NCBI GenBank assembly: GCA_033557465.1
Contig: CM066033.1
Coordinates: 1,243,177,523 to 1,243,241,522, forward strand
Origin: Ichthyophis bannanicus
Lineage: Eukaryota > Chordata > Amphibia > Gymnophiona > Ichthyophiidae
Direction: 5' to 3'
DNA length: 64,000 nt
Shown here: positions 48,701-58,023 of the stretch, piece after piece
Layout of the letters: each line of letters starts with the position of its first letter
How positions within the stretch are numbered: the first letter of the stretch is position 1
The notes under the pieces: model-generated
Seen by the model: the letters and a program-made list of their open reading frames with translations, nothing else
Told to the model about the DNA's origin: nothing
Databases searched by the model: none
Program-made: the position numbers and the translations under genes

Positions 48701-49629
48701 CAGCCCTGGCAGGGGTGTTCAATGGCACCCAGAGGTGGTGGGGGAATGCACTGGGGGGCGGATCACACGGGGCATCTGCATGGGGTGTCCCCAGGTGTAG
48801 AGGGCTGCCACAACAGCCATGCCACAGACACACGTGGATCATTGGCGCACAGGTGCCTGAGGGGGGGATGTTGTGGGGTGGGCAGGCAGCGGGACAAACC
48901 CTCAGACAGCTGTTGCCGTGTGTCACACAGGTGATGTCTGCGCCATCGTGCAGGGCACGGAGCCGGATGCAGAGTCACAGATGGGTACAGTGGGCTCTGT
49001 GGACACAGGGGCCCAGGCCGTTGCTTTGGAGGGGGAGGAGCATGCCGCACCACTGCCAGATGTGGCCATGGACATCCCCAATATACCCGATTGGGACACA
49101 TCTGAGACACCTGCAGGGACAGAGGACGTGTCTGCAGAGGGGCAACGGCAACACCACAACGAGGCACTGGCTGCGGTCGCAACCGTCGTTCATGAGATGC
49201 AGGCCAGCTCATCTGCGGCGCGAGCTGATGCTGAGGGTGAGTGGGACATGCTGCTATGCTAGATATGGCCATGTGCAGGTACCTCTGTTTCCGTTAACCC
49301 ACACAGTACTATGTCCTTTCCCCACAGGTGTGCGCCGTCTACTGCGCTCGGTGGTACGCAACCAGAGGCGTAACAGGAGGACCACAAGGCGCATGCAGAG
49401 GGCGATAACTGCCCTAGTCTCACATGCAGGACGCATGGCAGACGCATGTGAGCTCATCGCGGAGGCGCACGTGCGAATGGCAGCCAGGAGGGTGGCTGGC
49501 AGTCCCCCCGCCCATCCGGCACAGCCAGGGATCCCACCAGCATGTGCAGCCGCAACACCGGCGGCAAGGCGGCAGGCGCCTAGGGGTGGGAGGGGGCGTA
49601 CAGGGGCTGGCAGGGGTAGAGGCAAATAA
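45710..49629 (+). CDS. Myb/SANT-like Harbinger accessory protein 1, three exons, about 381 aa
   Basis: The exons are 45710-46247, 48931-49236 and 49328-49629. All junctions are GT-AG and phase 1, each rejoining a split Gly codon, and the joined frame stays open. The ATG at 45710 (GACATGG) is preferred to the in-frame ATG at 45527, which lies in the CpG repeat. Residues 57-134 (from ARFSQQENEHLLSNILERY to KRHIRAELVQERR, with W94 and the RKRFCDIK helix) look like the trihelix Myb/SANT domain of PIF/Harbinger second ORFs, which recognise element ends and help the transposase enter the nucleus. The middle (exon 2) is acidic. The C-terminus is Arg-rich (RNQRRNRRTTRRM) and ends in a GRGRTGAGRGRGK tail. 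Intron 1 holds a G-rich repeat. Confidence 0.8.
46470..46630. repeat. Two-copy tandem repeat of about 80 bp in Myb gene 1 intron 1
   Basis: CCGTCCATTGAGCA, then a TTGCACAGGG word, then TTTCAGGGG and CTTCGCAAA-like words occur twice, starting near 46478 and 46562. The copies differ at several positions. Confidence 0.7.
46830..47480 (+). repeat. Degenerate G-rich minisatellite in Myb gene 1 intron 1
   Basis: Irregular units of about 30-45 bp carry the pattern GGGCTGATGGGGGG, then CTAGGACTGGAAATG. Many runs of four to nine G fall on the plus strand, which is the sense strand of the gene. Some units read TAATGGGCTATGGGGGGCTA. Confidence 0.8.
47481..48930. other. Rest of Myb gene 1 intron 1; no exon supported
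   Basis: Open frames on both strands reflect a C- or G-biased composition and have no recognisable domain. The segment ends in TGTGTCACACAG, the acceptor of exon 2. A further small in-phase exon cannot be excluded without transcript data. Confidence 0.4.
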
Positions 49630-49630
49630 A
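49625..49630 (+). terminator. Polyadenylation signal AATAAA overlapping the stop codon
   Basis: The last codons read GGC AAA TAA, and the TAA stop (49627-49629) lies inside AATAAA (49625-49630). If used, the 3' UTR would be about 10-30 nt long. Confidence 0.6.
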
Positions 49631-51338
49631 GGGCCACACCGATGGCCGTTGATGGTGACCTCTGCTCCGTGACTCATTTTGTTCATACCACTCACATCCC
49701 CGCAACCACCCCATGCCCTGTGGGGTGGGCACGTGCCGCTCCCACTGCTGTCATTCACCATGGCCCCCCCCCCTAACCCATGCCCACTATGGGTGTGCAG
49801 CCAATCCCATTGGCCTACGTGCTCGCACCTCACCCCCACACCGTGGTGGCGTGCATGGCGGGCAGTGTTACCAGGCGCACCCCTGGGTGAACGCGCCGGG
49901 GACCCCCCAGCCACCATTGGCCTGTGTGCTGTTGTGGGTGCACTGTATGTCCTGCATGTGGTGACCCACTCGCTGCTCGCAACACCCCGGACACGCACAG
50001 TATGTGCACTGCACAGGTCCTGTACCCAGGTTCACCTGCACCTGCACACATCCACCTTGTCTCACCCGTCACACATGTGCACAGTGGATACCTGGGCACA
50101 GGGATGCATGCACCAGCACCTTGGTGTCACCGCCAGTAATGGCTACCCGTCACACTGTGCACCGGTGGCCACTGTATGCACCTACACCCCCTTGCCACCC
50201 ATCCTGGCACATACCAGTACCACATTGGTTTCACATGATGACATACAGCAACTGTCACCTGTAGCATCATCCACACTGCAGCCTGCACCCTCCGCATGCC
50301 CACCTCAGTGTGTCACACCACTGGCCATCATCCCGCTGAGCCGCTATCCTGCCCTCTGCTGTGTGCACCCCCACAACCCCCGTGTGTGTCCCCACCGATG
50401 GCCCCATGTCCACCAAAGGCGGTATGCTCCCGCACCCCCCTGGGCCCTGGATGTCCACCCATGGCGACACACAACATGTTGTTAATATGTTTTGGAATGT
50501 CCCGTTTGACCAACGTGTACCATCCCCCATCTCTGTCCTGCATGCTGATACACGTGCCTGACATATGCACCGTTTTCCCCAGGCCCCACACGGTCTCACA
50601 TGGCAACACACGTTCGGCCTCTTCCCCGCCACCCCTCCGGTGTCAGCCTCATGTGACCTTGCGGTGCACAGTATGTGGTTCACCCCTCTGCACACCGCCA
50701 CACATACACCACAGGTGTCCTGCACCCGTCCAACCAGGCCAACAGTACGTGGCCCTGCTGTACTGGTCACACAGGCCACCTGCTCCACACCGCCGTATGT
50801 ATCATTGTTACTCTGGGCTGTGTGTGGCCCAGGGAGCCACGCACATGCTATTGCATGTCGGTCATGCACGTCACTCACCTCCCCCACGTTGGCCCAACCT
50901 TGCTGCAGCGTGATAGTTACATGTGTGCGGGTGTGCTGTCAACATGGCCTAATCCTGTTCCACTTCGGCCCCTGCCCCTCCTAGTCGCCACAGCCACACC
51001 CATCAATCGCACATCACTGTCACCTGGCAATGAGGCACATCTGCACACACAGTTGGTATGAGTAAACGTAAATGTATTTATACAACTTTGATTATGACAG
51101 ATTGTACACATTCTCATGTGGCCACACATGGGCCATGTGTCACATGGTCTATCTGCTGTTGGTTACATCGGCATGGTCAACAATGTCCTCTGGAACGGGA
51201 TTACATGGCCCTGCTCCCCCCCGTGCCCCTGACATGGCCACAGAATGGCACGGTCCGCCACAGGGCAGGTGTGCTATGTGTGTCCACATATTGCACACCC
51301 TGGGTGCCCCTGTCGGATGGTGGCTGACTGTGTGTAGA
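49631..51338. other. Convergent intergenic region between the two Myb-like genes
   Basis: The plus strand is C-rich and gives long frames without stops on both strands, none with a recognisable domain. It separates the 3' ends of Myb-like gene 1 (plus) and gene 2 (minus). No further gene is supported. Confidence 0.45.
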
Positions 51339-53993
51339 TCAGTCACGGCGCTCATCCCGCTCCCGCAGACGGTTAGCCACCATCGACAGGGTCGCAAGCA
51401 CCTGCCCCTGGATTAGGCCAAACTGCCTCTGGGCCTGTGCCTGTGCACGCACAGCTGCAGCCAGGCGCTGGCCGCACATGCAGCCACACAGACACACTGC
51501 TCCACGTGTCTGTGTGGCTGCATGGACAGCGGTCCTGCTTGCGGCCATGTGTGGCATGCACACGTCCAGCTGGCCCTCCGTGCCCTCATCAAGGGGCAGG
51601 TGGCTGGTGCCCCCAGTGCCCTGTGGCGGAGCATGCCATTGTGACCCTGCCACAACCCCACCCCCTCCAGTGGGCATATCCTCCCTCCCCCCTGCCCCCA
51701 GCATCCCGCCCACATCCCCATCCCCCTCCACCCCCATCTCCATGTCGCTGTCCCTGCCACCCAGCCACTCACGTTCCTCTACCCTTCCACCGACATACCC
51801 CCCCACCACATCCTGCTCACCTGTCTCCCCGACCTCTGTCCCCCTTTCTGTGGGTTCACCCTCATCCCCTCGCATGTGGGCCGCATCCTCATCCCCCTCA
51901 TCCCCCTCGTCAGGGGTTGGGGGTGCAGGCACCGGTCCATCCTCGTGCCCATCCCCCCCATCCTCCTCATCCTGCTGTTGTCCGCCGTCCTGCTGGTCAC
52001 GCTGCACCTGATCCCCCTCCTGGCCCTCTACGTCTGGGGGCTCCTCCGGAACCTCGGCCTGATTGGCTGCACGTGCATCAGCTGTGGGAGAGATAGTACA
52101 TGTCATCCCCTGGTGGATGATCCACATACCATGTCACGGTGGACCTGTGTTTCCACAACACATCCCCCTACATGGCCGTGTCCAGATACTCACCATTCAG
52201 CTGTGCCATTCTGTCACGCTGCACCCTGGCAACAAATCGGGGGAACCGGGCCCTCAGCTCCCTTGCCTTCTTTCGAAGGTCCTCCACCTGTAGGTGTTAC
52301 AGAGAACATTGCCCTTAGCTAGCGGGGGGACACGCCCCTGCCCCTGCAACTGACACTCCCACGTCATACTACCTGCGCATGCCCCTATTCCTTTGGCACA
52401 CATCCCCCCATGCAGTGGCGTGTAACAGACACATGTGTGTGTGACAAACACGCCACCCTGATGTGTGCACCATGTGCCCTATATGTGCGCACCACATACA
52501 TGTACCATCCCAACTGTGTGTGCCACCTACACACATCTGCATGTGCATGTCATCCACTAGTTGGGGTGTGCAGTTATCACCTACAGTGGTCGCTGGGCTG
52601 CTCTTTGCCTATGGTTTGCCCCTTGTGATCCCATACAGGGCCTGTTTCACGGGGTACAGGGTCGGTACAGGGGACCCCTTGCGAGGCCTCCATCGGGCAG
52701 GGCCAGTGTTTTGACCTTCATATTCGCACAGGGCACCAGCAGACAGTGTGCAGGGTGGGGGGGAGGGATGCCCTCATTTGGGGCTGGATCACTCAGGGGC
52801 AGGGGACTGGCCTTTCTATTCGCACAGGGCACCAGCAGACAGTGTGCAGGGTGGGGGGCAGGGATGCCCTCATTTGGGCCTACATGTGTGTTAAGCAGGG
52901 TTTTGACCTTCATATTCGCACAGGGCACCAGCAGACAGTGTGCAGGGTGGGGGGGAGGGATGCCCTCATTTGGGGCTGGATCACTCAGGGGCAGGGGTTT
53001 GGCCTTTCTATTCGCACAGGGCACCAGCAGACAGTGTGCAGGGTGGGGGGGAGGGATGCCCTCATTTGGGCCTACATGTGTGTTAAGCAGGGTTGTGACC
53101 TTCATATTCGCACAGGGCACCAGCAGACAGTGTGCAGGGTGGGGAGAAGGGATGCCCTCATTTGGGGCTGGATCACTCAGGGGCAGGGGTTTGGCCTTTC
53201 TATTCGCACAGGGCACCAGAAGACAGTGTGCAGGGTGGGGGGGAGGGATGCCCTCATTTGGGCCTACATGTGTGTTAAGCAGGGTTTTGACCTTCATATT
53301 CGCACAGGGCACCAGCAGACAGTGTGCAGGGTGGGGGGGAGGGATGCCCTCATTTGGGGCTGGATCACTCAGGGGCAGGGGTCTGGCCTTTCTATTCACA
53401 CAGGGCACCAGCAGTCAGTGTGCAGGGGGGGGGGCCCTCATTTGTGGCTTGCAGCATCGATGTATTCATTTGGCGAATCTGTTAGTTAAGAGGGACATGG
53501 TCCAGAACCCCTTCCTTCCCTATTGGCCATGGAGGTGGGACTAGGGTGTCTTGTGGTTGGGGGACATCCTTAGCCTGCAGGGGCACCCTGTACCATACCT
53601 CTGTGACCTTTGGTGCACCTCTGCCATGGGTGCAGCTAACCCCTTGGGGCAGGGGTGTCTTTTTCAGGGGTGTGTGGAGGGCTTTGCTGGACGCAGGATA
53701 TGTCAGCACCTGCTATACCCTGTCAGTGCATTGTGTATTTATGCAGGGTTTGCTGGGTGTTTTTTCTTTTGTCTCATCATTTGGTTGAATTGTCCCCATG
53801 CACTTACCTCACGTGGGTAGTCTGCGCTCCTGTTAAAACGGTGGGCCAGCCGCTCCCAGGCCCTCCTGACTTTGGCTAGGTCCTGCCTCTTGGACGAGCC
53901 AGGGAAGAGTCTCTGCTGGCGTAGGCAGAAAAGCTCTGTCAGCAGGTAGATGTCCCTTTGGCTGAAGGGAGGCTTCCTCGACATGGTTGCCAT
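51339..53993 (-). CDS. Myb/SANT-like Harbinger accessory protein 2, three exons, about 340 aa
   Basis: The exons are 53993-53808, 52287-52194 and 52081-51339. The introns are GT-AG (phase 0 and phase 1) and the joined frame is 1,023 nt with one terminal stop. Exon 1 begins MATMSRKPPFSQRDIYLL and ends DYPRE; exon 2 continues VEDLRKKARELRARFPRFVA. Together (about residues 8-93) they form a Myb/SANT-like trihelix domain interrupted by the first intron. Exon 3 is strongly acidic (E/D/Q-rich, about 95-200), then Gly-rich, and ends in a basic helix (VRAQAQAQRQFGLIQ, RLRERDERRD). Exon 1 has an exact-length homologue in E1. It differs in sequence from Myb-like protein 1. Its role is inferred from family and location. 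A minisatellite fills intron 1. Confidence 0.78.
52294..52711. other. Part of Myb gene 2 intron 1 without other features
   Basis: Sequence between the acceptor side of exon 2 and the minisatellite. It is rich in CACATG-type words. No coding or RNA feature is supported. Confidence 0.4.
52712..53445. repeat. 96-bp minisatellite with an A-B dimer structure in Myb gene 2 intron 1
   Basis: Each 96-bp unit contains GCACAGGGCACCAGCAGACA, then GTGTGCAGGGTGGGGGGGAG and ATGCCCTCATTTGGG. Two unit types alternate: A ends in CTGGATCACTCAGGGGCAGG and B in CTACATGTGTGTTAAGCAGG, giving a 192-bp higher-order repeat of about seven to eight units. Since 96 is a multiple of three and the unit lacks stops in several frames, long artificial frames (up to 327 aa) appear on both strands. 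None is taken as a gene. Confidence 0.95.
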
Positions 53994-54017
53994 GTCTTAT
54001 AAGTGCCTTTACTGCCT

Positions 54018-54180
54018 ATCCACGTGCGTTGCCGGGGGCGTATCCACGTGCGTTGCCGGGGGCGTATCCACGTGCGTTGCCGGGGGCGTATCCACGTGCG
54101 TTGCCGGGGGCGTATCCACGTGCGTTGCCGGGGGCGTGGCCACGTGCGTTGCCGGGGGCGTGGCCACGTGCGTTGCTACT
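54018..54180. promoter_or_regulatory. 24-bp tandem array carrying CACGTG, just upstream of Myb gene 2
   Basis: CACGTGCGTTGCCGGGGGCG repeats every 24 bp from 54021 (54021, 54045, 54069, 54093, 54117, 54141, 54165), seven copies. It lies 25-185 bp upstream of the ATG at 53993, in the expected promoter or 5' UTR. CACGTG is the palindromic core recognised by bHLH factors; any binding here is inference. Confidence 0.8.
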
Positions 54181-54216
54181 GTAGTAGGGAGATGTGGCGA
54201 TACAGAGCACTAACAG

Positions 54217-54290
54217 AGAGCTGTGGCACAATGGTCACGGTAATGACCTCTGTTACAGGCAGCATGGGTTCGAGTCCCGGGCACTGGCCT
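54217..54290 (+). other. tRNA-derived module with perfect B box
   Basis: TGGCACAATGG (54224-54234) and GGTTCGAGTCC (54268-54278) match the Pol III boxes and the array units at 35530-37010, including the shared GGCAGCATGGGTTCGAG. It sits between the 24-bp array and the right-hand module of E3. Confidence 0.65.
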
Positions 54291-54609
54291 GTATATTGGA
54301 AGGGGTATTGGCCTGTATATTGAAGAGGGATTGCTGAGGCTTTTGGACGAGACATTGCGTATGCGAGCCGAGCTACGTGCATTGCTGCGTGTGCAGCGCC
54401 GCGCGTAGCGACGCGCGTACCATTGAGCCCGGGGATATTATCTTGTATGGTTGTGGGTACGTCGGGGTTTCAGCAGTGTGGGCATCTCATATATTACAGA
54501 CTCTGTAGGGTGTCGTGCACCTATGCTTTCTGCTACCAGATGTACGTGTGCTGTCCCATGGTTTATCAATGGCTGCGAGCTCGTGCTGCGGTTTCAGAGG
54601 GATTGAATA

Positions 54610-56400
54610 ATACAGTCACCCCCATGATGCACTGCACATGCTAATCAGCTCTCCACACAGGCACACCATATGGAATGCATCCCCACAGACTCTGGACATG
54701 GTAGGGGTAAATTGTCATGTGCACCCCCCACAGCCCCTTGCCCTTATGGGGGTACAGACCATTTGTTGTACTGGCATTGAGGACCTGCCCAACACCACAT
54801 TGTGTGGGTGCTCTGCTCACCCTGAGTGTGCAGTGGGGCATCCAGCCCTAGGTCCTCAGCACCGTCCACAGCAGTGTTACTGTGTGAGATAGATATTTTC
54901 TGCATGACCACCTTGGACATCTCTGTCTGTTTGGGGCAGGTGTAGACCCATGCCCCACCGCCCCCCCCTCACCCCTGGGTGGCAAACAGGGTCACCCATC
55001 ATAATCTGCACATTCTACCTCCCTTGGAAGGTGCCAGTGGAGGGGGGACATTAACCCTAGTCCTACTGAGGTGCAGACACCCCACAGGTCAGTCACTGCA
55101 GATCCAGACACATGCATGCCACAGGAGCAATCTGACATTGTGACTTGGTAGAAAATGACAATCCCAACCACTATCTGTGCTTCCCCTGGTGCAGGCCACT
55201 CCATCACATGACCTACCAGCTGCAAACAGGCTGCTAGTGACCAGCAGAGATGCCTGCACCCAGACCTGGGGTGCCAGCATACACAGCCAGCAGATACATC
55301 TGTGACTGGGCCCCAGGGGAACACCCATATTTATCACATGAGTGAACTACTATGTAGCACCATGGTGGAGCCTAGACATGCTGTGGTCACTGCACATTCA
55401 GGGTGACACTGAGCTTGCAGCGGCATCTACCGTGGTCACCCTGTCTGGGCAGGTGGTTGCCTGGCACTACAATGTACCTGTCACTGCCCTTTACCCTGTG
55501 CATATACACCCTGGCCAGGCCGCCTTATCCGACCTCTACCCATGGTACTTTGCTACTCATTATGCACATTGGCAGCCCACTACTGGCAACATTGCTGGCA
55601 GTGTGGCCTGTCGACAGTGTTTGCAGCCACCACACACTGGCTGGACAGACAGCCACCCCCACACCTATGCCAGCATTGTGCTACTGTAGGGGGGTTCTGC
55701 AGCCATACACACGACACCTGTCATGGGCACAGTACATGCATGGATGTGGTACGACATACTCTGGTGGATCACTCCCAAGGGTGTTGGACACTGTCAGGGG
55801 CCAGACCTGCGGCACACACCACAGACATCTGACTGCTTGTTGTGGCGCAGCTCAATGTGCACAATGTGCTTTACATAGGACATGAGTTCTACATTTTATC
55901 ATTGGCAACTTTTAGTGCATGTGTACCATATACCCATGTGTAGGGTGCCATTGCTAAGGTATGCACCTGCTAGTATTGGGAGTTGACAGCAGGGCCAATT
56001 GTCTTACCTCTTCGGGTTTCATTGGCCAATGGGGCCTGTGGGTGGGTGGGTGTCACTGTTAGCTGCTGCTTTATGGCAGGGTTCCACAACTCCAGTCCTG
56101 TCATTCCAGGCACTGATCAGGTTTTCATGCTGTCCCTCATAAATATGCATGGGCTACATCAGCAGACAAGTGGGGGGGCATAGTTATGCAGCACAGGTAT
56201 CTTTATTGGGGGCAGCATGGTAACTGAATGGTGTGGGGCCCTCCAGGACTGCATTTGGGGGACTATGCTCTGGGTAATGCGCCTATATCTGGTGTGGTAA
56301 AATATTGGCGTTTTGTCCATGTGTATGTTCTCAGCAATAAGGGTGTGACCATTCCATCACAGTTTAGTTGTGGGGAGAATATGTGGGCAGGATTGGCATG
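54610..56400. other. E3 right-hand internal segment shared with E1 and E2
   Basis: It is colinear with E1 4540-6386 and E2 29163-31100 (reversed). It includes the ATGATGCACTGCACATGC block near 54624, the inverted motif pair at 54815-54835 and 55388-55407, the open frame 55342-55689, and the ATAAATATGCATGGGCTACA block near 56140, which recurs near 56890. Confidence 0.55.
55342..55689 (+). CDS. Candidate small ORF, 115 aa, conserved in position but broken in E1 and E2
   Basis: The frame contains VVAWHYNVPVTALYPVHIHP and LYPWYFATHYAHW. The matching segments in E1 (about 5390-5660) and E2 (29700-30180, minus) give similar peptide strings (VVAGHYN, LYPWYLA, HYAH, TGNSAGS) but with in-frame stops. 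I recognise no domain, Kozak or splice signal. It could be a decayed exon or only conserved transposon DNA. Confidence 0.25.
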   Translation: MNYYVAPWWSLDMLWSLHIQGDTELAAASTVVTLSGQVVAWHYNVPVTALYPVHIHPGQAALSDLYPWYFATHYAHWQPTTGNIAGSVACRQCLQPPHTGWTDSHPHTYASIVLL

Positions 56401-56402
56401 GC

Positions 56403-56480
56403 CCCAGCTGGGATTTGAACCTGTGACATTCTGGTCTTAGAGACACTGGCTGTGTCTGTTGCACCACACTGAGGCCACAG
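56403..56480 (-). other. tRNA-derived module, minus strand
   Basis: The plus strand GGATTTGAACC (56411-56421) is a perfect B box on the minus strand. An A-box-like TGGTGCAACAGA lies near 56465-56454. Same family as 7061-7136 and 57164-57240. Confidence 0.62.
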
Positions 56481-57163
56481 GGACAATGTGATCCCTGGAG
56501 ATGGGATACCTGGCCTGACAGGTCAGAGACCCTGCTCTGCACCATTTTACTGTGGACTCATATCGCTTGTATGGAGGCAATTTGCACACAACCTCACATA
56601 CAACCTCGCATGAGGGGGCAATCCCCCATTACCAAGCTGGCCAAATATTATATCATTGGGCAACAATACACAACACTCCCGCGAATGCTCCAATAACAGG
56701 GGATGTGTTTTGCAAGGGTCTCCGTTGCGTGATCCCTTCCAAGTATCTTTTCTTTTTTTGGTTTCGCTTTCCAGGGAGTGTGTTTTTTATTGTGGCCCAT
56801 TGCTGTCACTGTTGCCCAGCTGACTTGTGATGTTTACAGTGTTCTTTCTGCTATTTTCCACGTTTTATCTGTGTTTTCATGCTGTCCCTCATAAATATGC
56901 CTGACCTACATCTGCCTACCATGGGGGTGGGGCATAGCTATACAGCACAGGCATCTTTGATGTGACAGCATGGGACAGGAATGCTGTGGGGCCCTCTAGG
57001 GCCGCATTTGCGGGGCTCAGCTTTCGTTGCTGTGCCTGTTTCTGGTGTCTGTGTTTGGTGTGGTGTAAAAATAGACCATGCCTTTGTTCTCTGCATTAAA
57101 GGTGTGTCTTTACTTTCACTTTTTAGTGGTGGGTAGGACTATTGTGACTGGGTTGGCGGCAGT
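56481..57163. other. E3 right-hand segment with a second copy of the ATAAATATGC block; no gene
   Basis: From about 56870 the sequence repeats the arrangement seen at 56100-56345 (the TGCTGTCCCTCATAAATATGC block, an ACAGCACAGGCATCTTT word, then a GTCTGTGTTTGGTG word). This part of E3 is therefore internally duplicated. Confidence 0.5.
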
Positions 57164-57240
57164 CCCAGCTGGTATTTGAACCTGTGACCCTCTGGTCTTA
57201 CAGGCACTGGCTGTGTCCATTGCACCACACTGGGGCCACA
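57164..57240 (-). other. tRNA-derived module, minus strand
   Basis: The B-box remnant GGTATTTGAACC is at 57171-57182 (plus-strand reading) and an A-box-like TGGTGCAATGGACACAGC lies on the minus strand near 57228-57211. It belongs to the internally duplicated half of the E3 right region. Confidence 0.6.
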
Positions 57241-57879
57241 GAGATGGTGCTGTCCCTGGTGTTAGTATGACCTGCCTGGCTGGTCAGGGACTCTGCTCTG
57301 CAAAAGGTTTACTGTGGCCTCATTTCCCTTGTATGCAGACAACGGTGCACATACACCTCAGGGGGACCTCACAGAGGGGACACACACCCATATCCGAGCT
57401 GGGCAACAATGATATCATTGGGAGACATTACACTACACTCCCAGGTCAGCTCCATTACAGTGACTTTCCCTTTTCGAGGGTCTGCGAAGCGTGACCCTTC
57501 CACATATCATTAGGTTTTTATTTTGTGCTTTCCAGGGAGTTCTGTTCCTTGTGGTCCATTGCTATCACTGTTTAACTGCTGATTTATGCTTTTAAAGGGG
57601 TTTCCTCTGGTCATTTTTATTGTCTTCTGTGACATTTCATTCTGTGCACATGTATCACACTGCTCACGTTTTGTGTGTTACCCAGGTTTCTCTGTACATT
57701 GCTGACGGAAATGGTTTCTCTTACCTTTAAAGATGCCTTCAACGGCAGGTTTTCATTCGCGTTGGAATTGAGCTCAGAATTACAGCGCGTTAGTGAGGGG
57801 GAGCCTCTCCCCGCCCCCTCTCCGCCCATTGACCCCTTCTCTCCGCCCACTCTGCACCTTCTGCGCTGTTTTAACGCGC

Positions 57880-58023
57880 CGCGGGGGTTTACGATCGTTA
57901 AACGCGGTCAACGCGCGTAGTATGACGTTACCGGTCGTTGGCGCGTGTTTACGCGCGTTATACTGCACTTACGGTCGTTAACGTCATACTACGCGCGTTA
58001 TTCACGTTTAGTAAACATAGCCC
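57880..58023. repeat. E3 right subterminal CpG region and terminal inverted repeat
   Basis: Repeated ACGCGCGTA/ACGCGCGTTA words and ACGGTCGTTAACG/ACCGGTCGTTGG words form imperfect inverted repeats around TATGACGTTA (57915-57995). The terminal repeat is 58007-58023. Confidence 0.8.

Larger units (their letters stand above)
35329..58023 (+). mobile_element. E3: 22.7-kb PIF/Harbinger-type element with transposase and two Myb-like genes
   Basis: The left end GGGCTATGTTTACTAAA (35329-35345) and the right end at 58007-58023 are perfect 17-bp inverted complements. They differ from the E2 ends at only a few positions. Inside are a HARBI1-type transposase gene, two Myb-like genes, tRNA-derived modules, minisatellites and CpG-rich subterminal regions. 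The left flank is CTA in satellite sequence; the right flank is TAA followed by non-satellite sequence, so no clean target duplication is seen. Typical PIF/Harbinger elements are several kilobases, so this is unusually long. An alternative is that the two ends belong to different copies that recombined. Confidence 0.8.

Noticed and set aside
48496..49327. Upstream extension of the exon 3 frame of Myb gene 1 as a 377-aa single-exon gene
   Set aside because: The part before 49328 runs through intron and through exon 2 in a different phase; the spliced model with matching phase-1 junctions explains the sequence better.
42700..49629. Domesticated host HARBI1/NAIF1 genes
   Set aside because: The genes lie inside matched terminal inverted repeats with related copies nearby, so they are transposon genes.
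52561..53544. 327-aa plus-strand frame and 253-aa minus-strand frame
   Set aside because: They are products of the 96-bp minisatellite, whose length is a multiple of three; they lie within the intron of Myb gene 2.
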